Source of the DNA: Candidatus Poseidoniales archaeon
Lineage (GTDB): Archaea; Thermoplasmatota; Poseidoniia; Poseidoniales; Thalassarchaeaceae
Assembly (NCBI GenBank): GCA_028283505.1
Contig: JAPOFX010000004.1
Span: 48,124-112,123 of the forward strand
DNA: 64,000 nucleotides
Direction of reading: 5' to 3'
Below, one piece after another: positions 9,501 through 18,009 of this stretch. Under the pieces are notes generated by a model. It had not been told where the DNA came from, did no database searches, and saw only the letters and a list, made by a program, of their open reading frames with translations. Positions within the stretch are counted from its first letter, which is position 1; every line of letters starts with the position of its first letter. The translations under genes and the position numbers were made by a program.

Positions 9501-10336
9501 GTAGGGACGATCTATTACTAGATAGTACCCCTGCTTATCAGATCGGAGAGATACTCAACCTTGGCGAACCAGCGCCATACTTGCTGATGCTGATGATTAT
9601 TTCTGTGCTTTCTGTGGCTGTAGTGTGGCTCATTCTTTCCAGACTTCTGGCCTCCCCGTGGGGAAGGATCCTAAAGGCAATAAGGGAAGATGAGGACGTG
9701 GCTCAACACCATGGTCATGACATTCTGACCTACAAGGCTGCCAGTCTAGCTCTGGGTGCAGCAATTGCCGCGTTAGCAGGTGCTCTATGGGCATGGAAGC
9801 TGACAGGATTCGATGCCAGCTTCATGTCTCCCGCAAGGTCAACATTCCTTGTTTGGGCCGCATTCATCATTGGTGGAACCTCAAATAACAGGGGCATGGT
9901 AATCGGTGCATTCATTATCGTCCTAATGGAATTTGTATTCAACGTGCTCGTGGCGGCTCAGGGATCATCAGATCTACCTCTGCACACTACAGCGGACCGA
10001 ATAGACACTCTATTCGAATGGATATTGACAAATCAGTGGGACGTATTCACAATATTCCTGACTTTGGCACTATTTGGGATGGTAACCAGATCATCCAGGC
10101 TTCTCGATATCGGAGCATCGGGAGCATCAATCTTCTTCTTTGCAACAATACTGCTAGACCAACGCTCTATCGACGAGTCATTCTTCGGCGGGGTGATTAA
10201 TGCAGATATGGTATACATCAAACTGATGTTGATTGGTTGTCTGATGCTGTTCTCTCTCAAGTTCAACTCCAAGGGACTCCTCCCCGAAGTACCATCGAGG
10301 CCGACTCGACCATTAGGAGGTCAACCCCATGAGTAA
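6596..10336 (+). CDS. Fused LivH-LivM branched-chain amino-acid ABC permease
   Basis: Both permease subunits of a Liv-type importer in one 1246-residue chain. Residues 1-500 are LivH-like: an extra N-terminal membrane region, then LTYKVQRYGNFAQSELFMIG, NPELAASSGINVERV and IVLGTIGSIPGAIVGSIIVG. Residues 505-780 are a linker with a hydrophobic TM2-like segment (521-562, GIFGLHHWW), an acidic extramembrane stretch, a further membrane segment near 663-680 and a basic helical region. From about 785 the chain is LivM-like (SFSLNLHTGYTGMVNFGV, YPTARLRTDYFAIVTISLGE, then a late LKAIREDEDVAQHHG loop). LivH and LivM are normally separate proteins of about 300 and 400 residues. The stop overlaps livG by 8 bases. 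Confidence 0.9.
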   Translation: MLHEAREKFSSLPRGIQRTIFAILLFIDSNLLGTSNRLGVLNLLDILVGGGLPDDLVWLLQIVESITAGFILVKVLFDDVPSSKVRTVGLILSPVFMIIVTFVTLDILLRGLDTGASFTLDTVSIITGTLTWSSTYLAIAIGLTLTYKVQRYGNFAQSELFMIGMYLSMIMIWTDHFFPMSSLSTTKDGVLTWSVLIFTLVLAFILTGLAGIIIDRLVYRGFRKNKATPQVMMIASLGVALILRALTYLRFGSSRNMFEPEGDWRMPSLRWEIPTTKLRLNLGDRTLEDGRTYTSWTCEETGIDESGEPILSRIVNEASKPAYELYDTTADCVTQATTNYAYYKGAVPFVIFSAVFILLLLLNKTRLGRRMRAVADNPELAASSGINVERVHLSSAFLSAGISGMGGAIFAMTLRFSPETAFTLLLPSFAIIVLGTIGSIPGAIVGSIIVGFVRALSSPVLIGVGLPLGRSNYSALDGVMPYIFLVAILMIMPEGIGDAYEKWKIDRLRKKREASVRDDKIATGLAFLPTGIFGLHHWWRGRPHKAQAFTAIAVASYVYHRFSDFVGRNSFADGACSDACLNNEFAESNLYLLTGRNDGEILLSDSPLTQEHLLEQTRAPSDLTPFEAEQWIPGAVSDMQESWLSQMKMEVDIVNFIVDTGDLIWPLAIACLWGYSIYEGIKMASGNEEKNSQSSLSLALKAGLQAVCVPFESIGQRWSKLDRYHETMVRSQKHKLQNLLSRYGNKLNISNRMSELLGWLMDKLKVPKNSKKDLQLYGRQSHLGSNMLFYGLLLVLILFLAWLPIAESDTFAFKKTLQVSNVLLTLSIFILMSFSLNLHTGYTGMVNFGVIFFVAVGAITVSILTAPERVHGYDWGILEATLVGMALAAVFGWLLAYPTARLRTDYFAIVTISLGEIVRVLLAGEPLLRAGPVASAIGISGYPLPMEDWWFCGSEKSGPDTQWASPDACRDDLLLDSTPAYQIGEILNLGEPAPYLLMLMIISVLSVAVVWLILSRLLASPWGRILKAIREDEDVAQHHGHDILTYKAASLALGAAIAALAGALWAWKLTGFDASFMSPARSTFLVWAAFIIGGTSNNRGMVIGAFIIVLMEFVFNVLVAAQGSSDLPLHTTADRIDTLFEWILTNQWDVFTIFLTLALFGMVTRSSRLLDIGASGASIFFFATILLDQRSIDESFFGGVINADMVYIKLMLIGCLMLFSLKFNSKGLLPEVPSRPTRPLGGQPHE

Positions 10337-11123
10337 ATCAGTCTTGAAGGTGAACAGCCTTCGGAAGGAGTTCGGTGGGCTTGTAGCCGTTAAAGACGTT
10401 TCATTCGAGGTTGGGGAAGGAGAGTTTGTGGGCCTAATTGGCCCTAATGGTTGCGGTAAATCCACAACTTTCAATTGCATTAGCGGATTACTACAGCAGA
10501 CTTCAGGAAAAATAGAGATGTTCGGGGAGGATATCTCAAACCTTAGGCCAGATCAAATACAGAATAAAGGCATGACTAGGACTTTCCAGCATACAAACCT
10601 GTGGAGAGAGATGACTGTAATAGAGAATCTTATGGTCCCACCAAGGAATCAATTCGGGTCATCCCCCTTCGAATTCATAAAATCCCTTTTCACTACGAAA
10701 AATGAGTCTGAGAAAGAAAGATTACTCATGGCCTATGAGGCATTGGACCAACTAGAAGTCCCACACATGGCCCACAATCTTGCTAGTGAGCTATCTGGTG
10801 GGCAGTCAAAGCTCGTCGATATAGGGAGATCGATGATGGGAAGTCCAAAGCTTCTACTTCTTGACGAGCCTGTTGCTGGCGTAGCTGGACCTTTGGCAAT
10901 GAAGATATTCAATAACCTTAGAAGGATAGTTGACGAAACAGGAATTTCAATCCTGATCATTGAACATAACATGGATTTCATTCTACGACAAGGAGTCGAC
11001 AGAATAGTCGTCATGAACGAGGGCGAGGTTCTAATGCAAGGAACTCCCGATGAGGTTAGGGCGAATAAGGATGTTATCGAGGCGTATCTTGGGACTGCGG
11101 CAACTCCACCGGAGAGTGAGTAA
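10329..11123 (+). CDS. livG: Branched-chain amino-acid ABC transporter ATPase LivG
   Basis: Cytoplasmic ATPase of the Liv-type importer. It has Walker A GPNGCGKST, Q-loop region TRTFQHTNLW, the ABC signature LSGGQSKLVDIGRSM and Walker B LLLLDEPVAGV, with the H-loop in IIEHNMDFI. The long insertion after the Q-loop (ENLMVPPRNQF onward) is typical of LivG rather than LivF. The ATG overlaps the end of the fused permease by 8 bases, so translation is coupled. LivF follows 2 bases after the stop. Confidence 0.95.
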   Translation: MSKSVLKVNSLRKEFGGLVAVKDVSFEVGEGEFVGLIGPNGCGKSTTFNCISGLLQQTSGKIEMFGEDISNLRPDQIQNKGMTRTFQHTNLWREMTVIENLMVPPRNQFGSSPFEFIKSLFTTKNESEKERLLMAYEALDQLEVPHMAHNLASELSGGQSKLVDIGRSMMGSPKLLLLDEPVAGVAGPLAMKIFNNLRRIVDETGISILIIEHNMDFILRQGVDRIVVMNEGEVLMQGTPDEVRANKDVIEAYLGTAATPPESE

Positions 11124-11125
11124 AT

Positions 11126-11845
11126 ATGAGTAGAGTATTGGATATCAAAGGTCTGGAGGGGGGCTACGGTTCGGTACAGATTCTGTATGGAATCGATATG
11201 TACGTAGATGAGGGAGAGTTCGTCACAATAATCGGGCCAAATGGGTGTGGAAAATCAACCCTGATTAAGACAATTTTCGGGATCGCCACATACTATTCTG
11301 GAGAGGTATCATACAGAGGGAATGATGTTTCTGGATGGAGGACAGATCAGCTTGTCAATCAGGGCATAGCATATGTTCCACAGGTAGACAACGTATTCCC
11401 TTCTCTCTCAGTATTGGAGAACCTCCAGATGGGTGGTAACAGCCTCCCAAGCATTACTCTAGCGGAGAGGATAGAGAGTGCATTGGGCATGTTTCCTGAT
11501 CTCAAAGACAGGGTCCACGACCTAGCCGCCTCGCTCTCGGGAGGAGAAAGACAGATGCTAGCAATTTCAAGGGCATTGATATCAGACCCCAAATTCTTAC
11601 TTTTGGATGAGCCCACAGCGGCCCTATCTCCGTTGTACCAACAGCAGATTATCGAAAGGATAGATTCTCTTAGGGATCAAGGGATTACAGTTCTAATAGT
11701 CGAGCAGAATGCTCGGCTATCCCTAGCCAGATCGGACAGGGGGTACATCGTATCCAATGGAAAGATTGTACACACCGGAGATGCGGACAAAATACTATCT
11801 GACCCCGAGATAGGCGAATACTTCCTAGGCTCAACTGGACACTAG
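11126..11845 (+). CDS. livF: Branched-chain amino-acid ABC transporter ATPase LivF
   Basis: Second ATPase of the Liv heterodimer. Walker A is GPNGCGKST, signature LSGGERQMLAISRAL, Walker B FLLLDEPTAAL and H-loop region LIVEQNARLSL, where Gln replaces the switch His as is usual in LivF. At 239 residues it has normal family length. It is the last gene of the operon and converges on the hydrolase gene, overlapping it by 15 bases. Confidence 0.95.
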   Translation: MSRVLDIKGLEGGYGSVQILYGIDMYVDEGEFVTIIGPNGCGKSTLIKTIFGIATYYSGEVSYRGNDVSGWRTDQLVNQGIAYVPQVDNVFPSLSVLENLQMGGNSLPSITLAERIESALGMFPDLKDRVHDLAASLSGGERQMLAISRALISDPKFLLLDEPTAALSPLYQQQIIERIDSLRDQGITVLIVEQNARLSLARSDRGYIVSNGKIVHTGDADKILSDPEIGEYFLGSTGH

Positions 11846-12430
11846 TGAGGATGCTACATCGGAAAGGTACGAAAGAGACCTCTTCATTCTATGGCCATCA
11901 TCGATTACGATTAGATCAACTAACTCAGAATCCTCTGAAACCGTTTGCGATACTTCCAATGGCACAATGTCATCCTTTGAACCATGAATTATCGTAGTCT
12001 GATGTCTAATTGTGGGCCATGACATCTCCCTAGCATCCTCCATAAAGTCCCATCCCAGATCGATTTCTAAGTCAAACCCTCTGTATCTTCTCACTCCCAT
12101 TCTCTCCCAACTATCCAATTCCTCGTCTCTTAGGTTCTCCCAACTGTCAGATAGCCCAAATGCAGGAGCGATTAGTAGTAATTTGAAGTCTGATTTCTCC
12201 CTCAAGCTCGAAGCATTTGCTGCCGCCAATCCTCCCATGGATGACCCAATCACAAGATCGTACTGGTATTCATCAATGTGCCTCAAAAGGACCTCCGTCT
12301 GATTCCTTATGGTCCAACCCAGATCTGACATCACTGGAGAGGTCACATCCCAACCAAGAACCTCCCTCATGTATGTCGGCTTGGAGCCTCCAGGGCCACC
12401 CTCAAAACCATGTGCGAATAGAACTCTCAT
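11831..12430 (-). CDS. YqiA-like alpha/beta hydrolase
   Basis: Small serine hydrolase of the alpha/beta fold. MRVLFAHGFEG gives the first strand and oxyanion-hole motif, GSSMGG is the nucleophile elbow, GSKDDIVP carries the catalytic acid and DDGHRM the catalytic His. Length and layout resemble the YqiA/UPF0227 esterases. The frame continues 8 codons upstream to 12454, inside the preceding gene; the ATG at 12430 sits at the first beta strand and is preferred. Substrate unknown. It lies 16 bases after the PPC-domain gene on the same strand. Confidence 0.8.
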   Translation of the reverse strand: MRVLFAHGFEGGPGGSKPTYMREVLGWDVTSPVMSDLGWTIRNQTEVLLRHIDEYQYDLVIGSSMGGLAAANASSLREKSDFKLLLIAPAFGLSDSWENLRDEELDSWERMGVRRYRGFDLEIDLGWDFMEDAREMSWPTIRHQTTIIHGSKDDIVPLEVSQTVSEDSELVDLIVIDDGHRMKRSLSYLSDVASSLVSS

Positions 12431-12446
12431 GCAATTAGCCCCCGGC

Positions 12447-12875
12447 CTATTCAAAACTCAACCCCAACAGCTCAAGCTCGGCAAGAGGGCACCTTGTCAT
12501 CGTAGCATGGTCCATTACTCTGATGTGTATCTCAGCTACGACATGAACTGTTGACTCGAACATATGGCCAGCGTGAACACCGTTGTCATCATCAGACCAA
12601 CAGCAGTGTATGTGGGTGAATGCCTCCCCGCTCTCGGTCCGTGCAATATTTCCCGATAGACTAACTAATTCAGAGGGGGGGTCCAGAGGCCTTCTTTTGT
12701 AGACTCCTTCGGAATTCATGTAGCCATACTGATTCTGACGAGTCCTCCCGATGCCACTAGTAATGGCCGCTGCGTCAAACCCCAAATCATCTGCTAGTTT
12801 CTTCAACGATGAATGAATCTCTTCTCCGGGGTCCAATCTTACCAATATGTCGCTACCGGAACGCGTGTGTTCCAT
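12447..12875 (-). CDS. PPC (DUF296) domain protein
   Basis: A single PCC/PPC domain of about 140 residues. It shows the family pattern: VRLDPGEEI at the first strand, a LADDLGFDAAAITSGIGR helix-strand, PPSELVSLSGNIA, the metal-site-like FTHIHCCWSD and VHAGHMFESTVHVVAEIHI. In plants this domain is linked to AT-hooks and helps proteins trimerise. Stand-alone archaeal and bacterial versions are trimers of unknown function. No AT-hook is present here. Confidence 0.85.
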   Translation of the reverse strand: MEHTRSGSDILVRLDPGEEIHSSLKKLADDLGFDAAAITSGIGRTRQNQYGYMNSEGVYKRRPLDPPSELVSLSGNIARTESGEAFTHIHCCWSDDDNGVHAGHMFESTVHVVAEIHIRVMDHATMTRCPLAELELLGLSFE

Positions 12876-12946
12876 GACTCTCGAACCCCAACCATTGATT
12901 TCAACCTCTCTAAGGAATTTTACATATTGGCGAAAAATAATAACTA

Positions 12947-13008
12947 TTCCAGTGGAAGAAGGATGATCGATCTAAGACTTCTGAACAAAAGAAAAAGCTC
13001 CACTGGAA
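12947..13008. promoter_or_regulatory. Spaced inverted repeat upstream of mcm
   Basis: TTCCAGTGGA at 12947-12956 is the exact reverse complement of TCCACTGGAA at 12999-13008, with 42 bases between. It lies in the 208-base divergent region between the PPC gene and mcm, next to an A-rich stretch (CGAAAAATAATAA). It could be a paired regulator site or an RNA stem in a leader. Function not shown. Confidence 0.35.
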
Positions 13009-13083
13009 AGGCAGGGGTCCTAACCTCCATCCAGTTGGGTTATAGACCGTGACTTTCCGTATCGAACGCCCGGCGGTTACAAC

Positions 13084-15261
13084 ATGGCAATGGCAACTCA
13101 TGATTCTGGAGCTAGGTGGAAGACTTTCCTCTCTGAGGCCAAGGAGCAAGAGATAACCCTATTACTTTCCGGACAAACCGCTAGCCCTGTCATTGACGTA
13201 TCATTTCATGAGCTAACAGGGTTCGATCCAGAGTTTGCTGAAGACATACTAATTAGCCCAAGATTGATCATTTCCAGTGGCCATAAAACCTTGAGTGAAA
13301 TATGCAGAGATAGGGGTGTCGACCTAGATGCTATGATTCGACTTTCAGACCTCCCAAAGGACACAATGCGACCTTTGAGGGAAATCGGATCCAGGGACAT
13401 CGACAAGCTGAGAAGCCTGGATGTCATTGTAACCAAGATGTCCCAGCTCAAGCCAAGGATTCATCTCGCAGTTTTCCAATGCGAGAATTGTGGGGAGACT
13501 CAGCAAATTGATCAAACCAACGAAAGCGAACTGGTTGAGCCAATAAGGTGCCCTCCAGATACAGGATGCGGGGCCTCAATCAGAGGAACCGACTCAACTA
13601 GATTCAACCTTGTGATGAATATATCTAGGATGATTAACAACCAGTGGCTGGAAATCCAGGAGCTTCCGGAGAATGTCCCTAGTGGGGCCCAGCCATCAAG
13701 GGCACAAGTACTCCTGGAGGGAGATTTAGTGAACAAGCATCTCCCGGGACAAAGGATAACAGCGAACGTAATTCCAGTTGTCAGATCAGAGATAAAGAAG
13801 AATAAGAAAACCCCTATGTTCGATATAATCTATCACATGGTGAGCTCTACCCACGAGAGTGTACCCTTCACCGAAATCAAAATTAGTGACGAGGAAAGAA
13901 CTCAGATTGAGGATGTCGCTGATACGGATAACCTGTTGCAATTAATGGGAAACTCGATAGCTCCATCTATATTTGCTAACGACAAACTCAGGCTAATCAA
14001 AAGATCACTCGCACTCCAGTTATTCGGAGGGGTCAGAAGGAAGACTTCCGATGACAACTATCTCAGAGGGGATATCCACATATTGCTGATGGGTGATCCA
14101 GGGGTTGCAAAATCACAGTTGTTGAGCTACATGTCAAACATTTCACCAAGGGGTAAATTCGCAACCGGTGGCGGTACAACAGGTGCAGGATTGACGGCAG
14201 CAGCGATTAGGGATACATTTGGAGATGGTAGATTTGCCCTAGAGGCGGGGGTACTCCCCCTTTCAGACAGAGGCCTTGCGGCAATTGACGAGTTCGACAA
14301 GATATCCAACGAGGACAAAGGAAGCATGCACCCTGCTATGGAACAACAGAGGATTTACGTAGCAAAGGGAGGAATAACAGCGACGCTTCCAGCGAGATGC
14401 GCAATACTAGCAGCGGCGAATCCGAAAGGTGGACGATTCACGAATAGAAATGAAAACTCCAGCATCATGACGTCATTCGAGGAGACCGGTCTACCTTATC
14501 CCCTAGCCTCAAGATTTGATTTATTATGGCTAATTAGGGATGAAACTGAGACCAATACTGATACCAAGATAGCTCGCCATATTCTGGATATCAGGACCTC
14601 ATCAGTCAACGAAAACAGCTCACTGGATATCGATTTTGAAAGTGAGCAAGAAAAAGAGGACTCTATATTCTCTCTTGGCGTAGATGGGAAAAGGCATCTT
14701 ACAATGGAGTTCCTGAGAAAATACGTCGCTTTCGCTAAGAGGAATTATTTTCCCAATCTAAACGAGAAGGCGAAGCTCGCAATAGAGGAATACTACGTAA
14801 ATGTGAGAAATGACACTGCCAAACAAGATCGTTCGGCCGGAGCATTCGAGAATGAAGGTGAAAAGGACAGGGTTATCCCTATCACAGCAAGAGCAATTGA
14901 GGCTCTAATCAGACTTACTGAGGCACACGCAAGGATGCACCTAAAGCACGTAGCTGATGAAACTGATGCCAATGTGGCACTCGCTGTCTACAAACATTGG
15001 AGGGACGACTCCAGGATCGAAGACGAGTCAGAGCTCCAATCTGGCATTTCAGCATCCAAGAGAAATATCAACCAAAGCATTCGAAAGATTATCAGGGGGA
15101 TTTGTGAGGAGAGAGGAGGGGAAGCAGAAATCACTCTGATATACAATCGTGCTAGAGACTTTGGATTAGTCGAGTCACAGGTTGATGATGTTATATCTTC
15201 TATGAGTATTAATGGAGAAATCTACACTCCACGAGGTGGAACATACCGATTTGCCCGTTGA
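13084..15261 (+). CDS. mcm: Replicative DNA helicase MCM
   Basis: Hexameric 3'-5' helicase of archaeal chromosome replication. The N-terminal domain carries a zinc-binding set (CENCG, then CPPDTGC). The AAA+ core has Walker A GDPGVAKSQ, Walker B AIDEFDKI, sensor 1 AAANPKGG and arginine finger region ASRFDL. The C-terminal winged helix ends at 15261. No intein is present. 725 residues is normal. Adjacent ATGs at 13084 and 13090 are both possible starts. GatE follows after 4 bases. Confidence 0.97.
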   Translation: MAMATHDSGARWKTFLSEAKEQEITLLLSGQTASPVIDVSFHELTGFDPEFAEDILISPRLIISSGHKTLSEICRDRGVDLDAMIRLSDLPKDTMRPLREIGSRDIDKLRSLDVIVTKMSQLKPRIHLAVFQCENCGETQQIDQTNESELVEPIRCPPDTGCGASIRGTDSTRFNLVMNISRMINNQWLEIQELPENVPSGAQPSRAQVLLEGDLVNKHLPGQRITANVIPVVRSEIKKNKKTPMFDIIYHMVSSTHESVPFTEIKISDEERTQIEDVADTDNLLQLMGNSIAPSIFANDKLRLIKRSLALQLFGGVRRKTSDDNYLRGDIHILLMGDPGVAKSQLLSYMSNISPRGKFATGGGTTGAGLTAAAIRDTFGDGRFALEAGVLPLSDRGLAAIDEFDKISNEDKGSMHPAMEQQRIYVAKGGITATLPARCAILAAANPKGGRFTNRNENSSIMTSFEETGLPYPLASRFDLLWLIRDETETNTDTKIARHILDIRTSSVNENSSLDIDFESEQEKEDSIFSLGVDGKRHLTMEFLRKYVAFAKRNYFPNLNEKAKLAIEEYYVNVRNDTAKQDRSAGAFENEGEKDRVIPITARAIEALIRLTEAHARMHLKHVADETDANVALAVYKHWRDDSRIEDESELQSGISASKRNINQSIRKIIRGICEERGGEAEITLIYNRARDFGLVESQVDDVISSMSINGEIYTPRGGTYRFAR

Positions 15262-15265
15262 CCCT

Positions 15266-17326
15266 ATGAAAGAGAGCCCGCCCGTTATTCACATGGAGCC
15301 CATGGGGGACGTCTCTAGACCCTCATCACTAGATGCTGATGCTCTTGGTTTCATGTGCGGATTGGAGATCCACCAGCAACTTGCCACTGGCAAGTTACAT
15401 TCTCGAATGCCGAGCCAACTCTATGAGTTTGGAATTGAAGACATTCCAGAACAATGGAGGCTTTCGGAGAGAAGACTAAGGGCATCCCAAGGAGAGAGCG
15501 GCGAAATTGACGTCGCAGCAAGATTCGAACAGAGAAGAAATAGGACATTCGTTTATGTCCAGACCCCAAACGCTGGACTCATTGAGTTGGACGAGGCTCC
15601 ACCTTTACCCCATGATTCAGAGGCCGTAGACGTTGTGTTAATGATTTCAGCGATGCTAGAAGCGAAGCCAGCTCCCTCTCTCCAGCCCATGAGAAAGACA
15701 GTTGTGGATGGGTCAAACACCAGTGGTTTCCAGAGAACAACGCTGGTATCTACAAATGGAAATCTGAGAACTGAAGGGGGAGATGTTGGAATCTCGGTAA
15801 TATGCCTCGAAGAGGACTCAGCTAGAAAACTGCAGTCCAAATCTACATCAGAGGGAGAAATCGTTACTTACACATTAGACAGATTAGGGCTCCCCCTGGT
15901 CGAGATTGCTACGGAACCAGATATAACTAGCCCCGAACATGCCAAGCAGTCCGCTCTTGCCCTAGGCTCGCTTCTCAGAGATACTAGGATGGTCAGAAGA
16001 GGTCTTGGCTCTATAAGGCAGGATCTGAATGTCAGCATCGCTTGCGGGGACAGGGTCGAGATCAAGGGATGCCAAGATCTTGATTGGATACCCAAGATAA
16101 TCCAAGTTGAGATGGCAAGGCAGTTGCACATGTACCGAATGGCAAACCTCCTCAGGGAACAGGCAAAACTCCCACTCCTCCCTCCTGACAGAAAAGATAC
16201 AGAGGTGACCGTTGAGAATAGGGTGGCTTTAGCCGCAAGATCCAGATTGCCAATGGAAATCCATGATATCTCGGAACCTCTTTCTGCCTGTGAATCTACA
16301 ATCGTCAAGGATGCAATTTCCAATGGATCTTCCGCCCTAGCCGTCAGGCTACCTGGATTTTCGGGAAAGCTCGGGACAAAGAAACTCGACTCTGAGGACT
16401 CCCAACTACCAAGACTAGGCAGAGAACTTGCCAGTGCGGCAAAATTGGCTGGAGTAGCAGGAATCTTCCACTCCGATGAGTTACCAGCTTACGGTATATC
16501 AGAAAATGAAACTAATGCAATTAGGAAATTCTTGAAAATTTCCGAAGGCGACGCCTTTGCTTTTTGCCTGGCGCCGCATTGGCAGGCAAAACTCGCGATG
16601 GAGGCCGTTATCCACAGATCAAGGCAGGCATACCATAGAATTCCTAGGGAAGTGAGGAATGTCGTAATTAGAAAGGGACAGCCCGATGACGGTACCACTA
16701 GTGCCCTCAGGCCTCTTCCTGGCGGAGCGAGAATGTATCCAGAAACGGACATACCAATTCAAGAGATTACCACCGAAAGGTGGGAAGAAATCTGTGCTAA
16801 CCTTCCCCTATCATCTGCGGAGAGGATGAAGAGGCTTAGTGCATTGGATATATCCTCCAATCAAGCTGAGGCCATCCTCAATGCTGAGATGGATGATATT
16901 CTGTTCGATGGGATAGAGGGAGAATTATCACTTCCTGCCAAGGCGTGGGCGAGTGCTCTGCTGGAGTCAGGCATATCCAATATTCCTGCTCTTTCTGTAG
17001 CGGTACACTTGAGGGAAGAGGGAGTGATTACTAAGGATGGAATCGATTTACTCGTCAAATCATCGGAATTAGCCAATCCATCAGATATGATAGAATGGAT
17101 GACCTCTGAGGCCTCCCTCAGAGGATTCGTCCCTGCTGATAGCAATGAAGTTGAGAAGGCCGTAGAAGAGACCCTAGAAGAGAAATCTGAACTTGTGAAT
17201 GAAAAGGGAATGTCCTCCATGGGCCCCCTAATGGGAGTCGTCATGGCAAAACTCGGAGGCTCAGCAGATGGCAAGATGGTGAGTAAAATTCTACGTGAAA
17301 AGATTTCAGAAATGGTAGGACGATAG
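15266..17326 (+). CDS. gatE: Glutamyl-tRNA(Gln) amidotransferase subunit E
   Basis: tRNA-binding and kinase-type subunit of the archaeal GatDE complex, which converts Glu-tRNA(Gln) to Gln-tRNA(Gln). It contains the GatB/E signature GLEIHQQL, then IRQDLNVSI, an insertion typical of GatE, and a helical YqeY-like tail (residues from about 600). The frame extends back to 15212 inside mcm, but ATG 15266 lies just after the mcm stop and fits better. Its presence implies indirect Gln-tRNA charging. The partner gatD is not in the window. Confidence 0.95.
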   Translation: MKESPPVIHMEPMGDVSRPSSLDADALGFMCGLEIHQQLATGKLHSRMPSQLYEFGIEDIPEQWRLSERRLRASQGESGEIDVAARFEQRRNRTFVYVQTPNAGLIELDEAPPLPHDSEAVDVVLMISAMLEAKPAPSLQPMRKTVVDGSNTSGFQRTTLVSTNGNLRTEGGDVGISVICLEEDSARKLQSKSTSEGEIVTYTLDRLGLPLVEIATEPDITSPEHAKQSALALGSLLRDTRMVRRGLGSIRQDLNVSIACGDRVEIKGCQDLDWIPKIIQVEMARQLHMYRMANLLREQAKLPLLPPDRKDTEVTVENRVALAARSRLPMEIHDISEPLSACESTIVKDAISNGSSALAVRLPGFSGKLGTKKLDSEDSQLPRLGRELASAAKLAGVAGIFHSDELPAYGISENETNAIRKFLKISEGDAFAFCLAPHWQAKLAMEAVIHRSRQAYHRIPREVRNVVIRKGQPDDGTTSALRPLPGGARMYPETDIPIQEITTERWEEICANLPLSSAERMKRLSALDISSNQAEAILNAEMDDILFDGIEGELSLPAKAWASALLESGISNIPALSVAVHLREEGVITKDGIDLLVKSSELANPSDMIEWMTSEASLRGFVPADSNEVEKAVEETLEEKSELVNEKGMSSMGPLMGVVMAKLGGSADGKMVSKILREKISEMVGR

Positions 17327-17395
17327 AAATTAATACATGGAATGTGCGATTTTAACAGCATAGTTAAATTACCAGCTTCCAATGGCTAATAATCC

Positions 17396-17950
17396 ATGTC
17401 TGACATCATTAAACCAGCCTCGATTATTTTACTTGTGATAGTAGTTGCCTCACTTCCGTTTCTTCAAGACTCAGTTAACGATGAGGCGGCTAAATTTGTT
17501 AGTGACAGCGAATCGTCCCACGATGGCCTACCAACCGAGTGGGAAGATAGGCAAGTAATCTGTATTTTCTTTCCTGAAAGCAATCCTCATCCCGAGTTCT
17601 CAACCGGCGTGACCATGATTGATCCCGACGGTGAAACAATCGGAGTTAACGACGCGCTCAATTCAACTGGGGCATGCGTTGGGGGGTTCGAGGGATATGA
17701 ACATGGGATGGATTTCATGATGGACGCAACAAGAGTCGCAGGAGGTCTACTGTCTGTCGGATACACAATGGATCCTAATTGGGGGCCGTTCGTACACACC
17801 ATAGGAGGGCTAAACGTGAACGAGGTCCAGGGAGATTTCAATGGTGCCTACTGGAGTTTGAGTCACAATGGAGAATATTCTATGGTTGGAATTGGGGATC
17901 TTACCATGTCCCAAGGCGACGTTATCTCGTGGGATATAGCAACATGGTGA
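17396..17950 (+). CDS. Membrane-anchored DUF4430-type protein
   Basis: An N-terminal hydrophobic segment (residues 8-24) anchors or exports a 150-residue extracytoplasmic part. The C-terminal half resembles DUF4430, the fold of the transcobalamin C-terminal domain: GDFNGAYWSLSHNGEYSMVG followed by GIGDLTMSQGDVISWDI. Such proteins can act as extracellular ligand-capture modules. The next gene, 59 bases on, is an ECF-type S component, which suggests a joint role in vitamin or cobalamin-like uptake. The domain call is moderate; the substrate is inference. Confidence 0.6.
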   Translation: MSDIIKPASIILLVIVVASLPFLQDSVNDEAAKFVSDSESSHDGLPTEWEDRQVICIFFPESNPHPEFSTGVTMIDPDGETIGVNDALNSTGACVGGFEGYEHGMDFMMDATRVAGGLLSVGYTMDPNWGPFVHTIGGLNVNEVQGDFNGAYWSLSHNGEYSMVGIGDLTMSQGDVISWDIATW

Positions 17951-18009
17951 ATGACAAAGAGGCATAATTATGAATATACCCAGCCTTCTATCGAGGTAAG
18001 AGTGGTACG

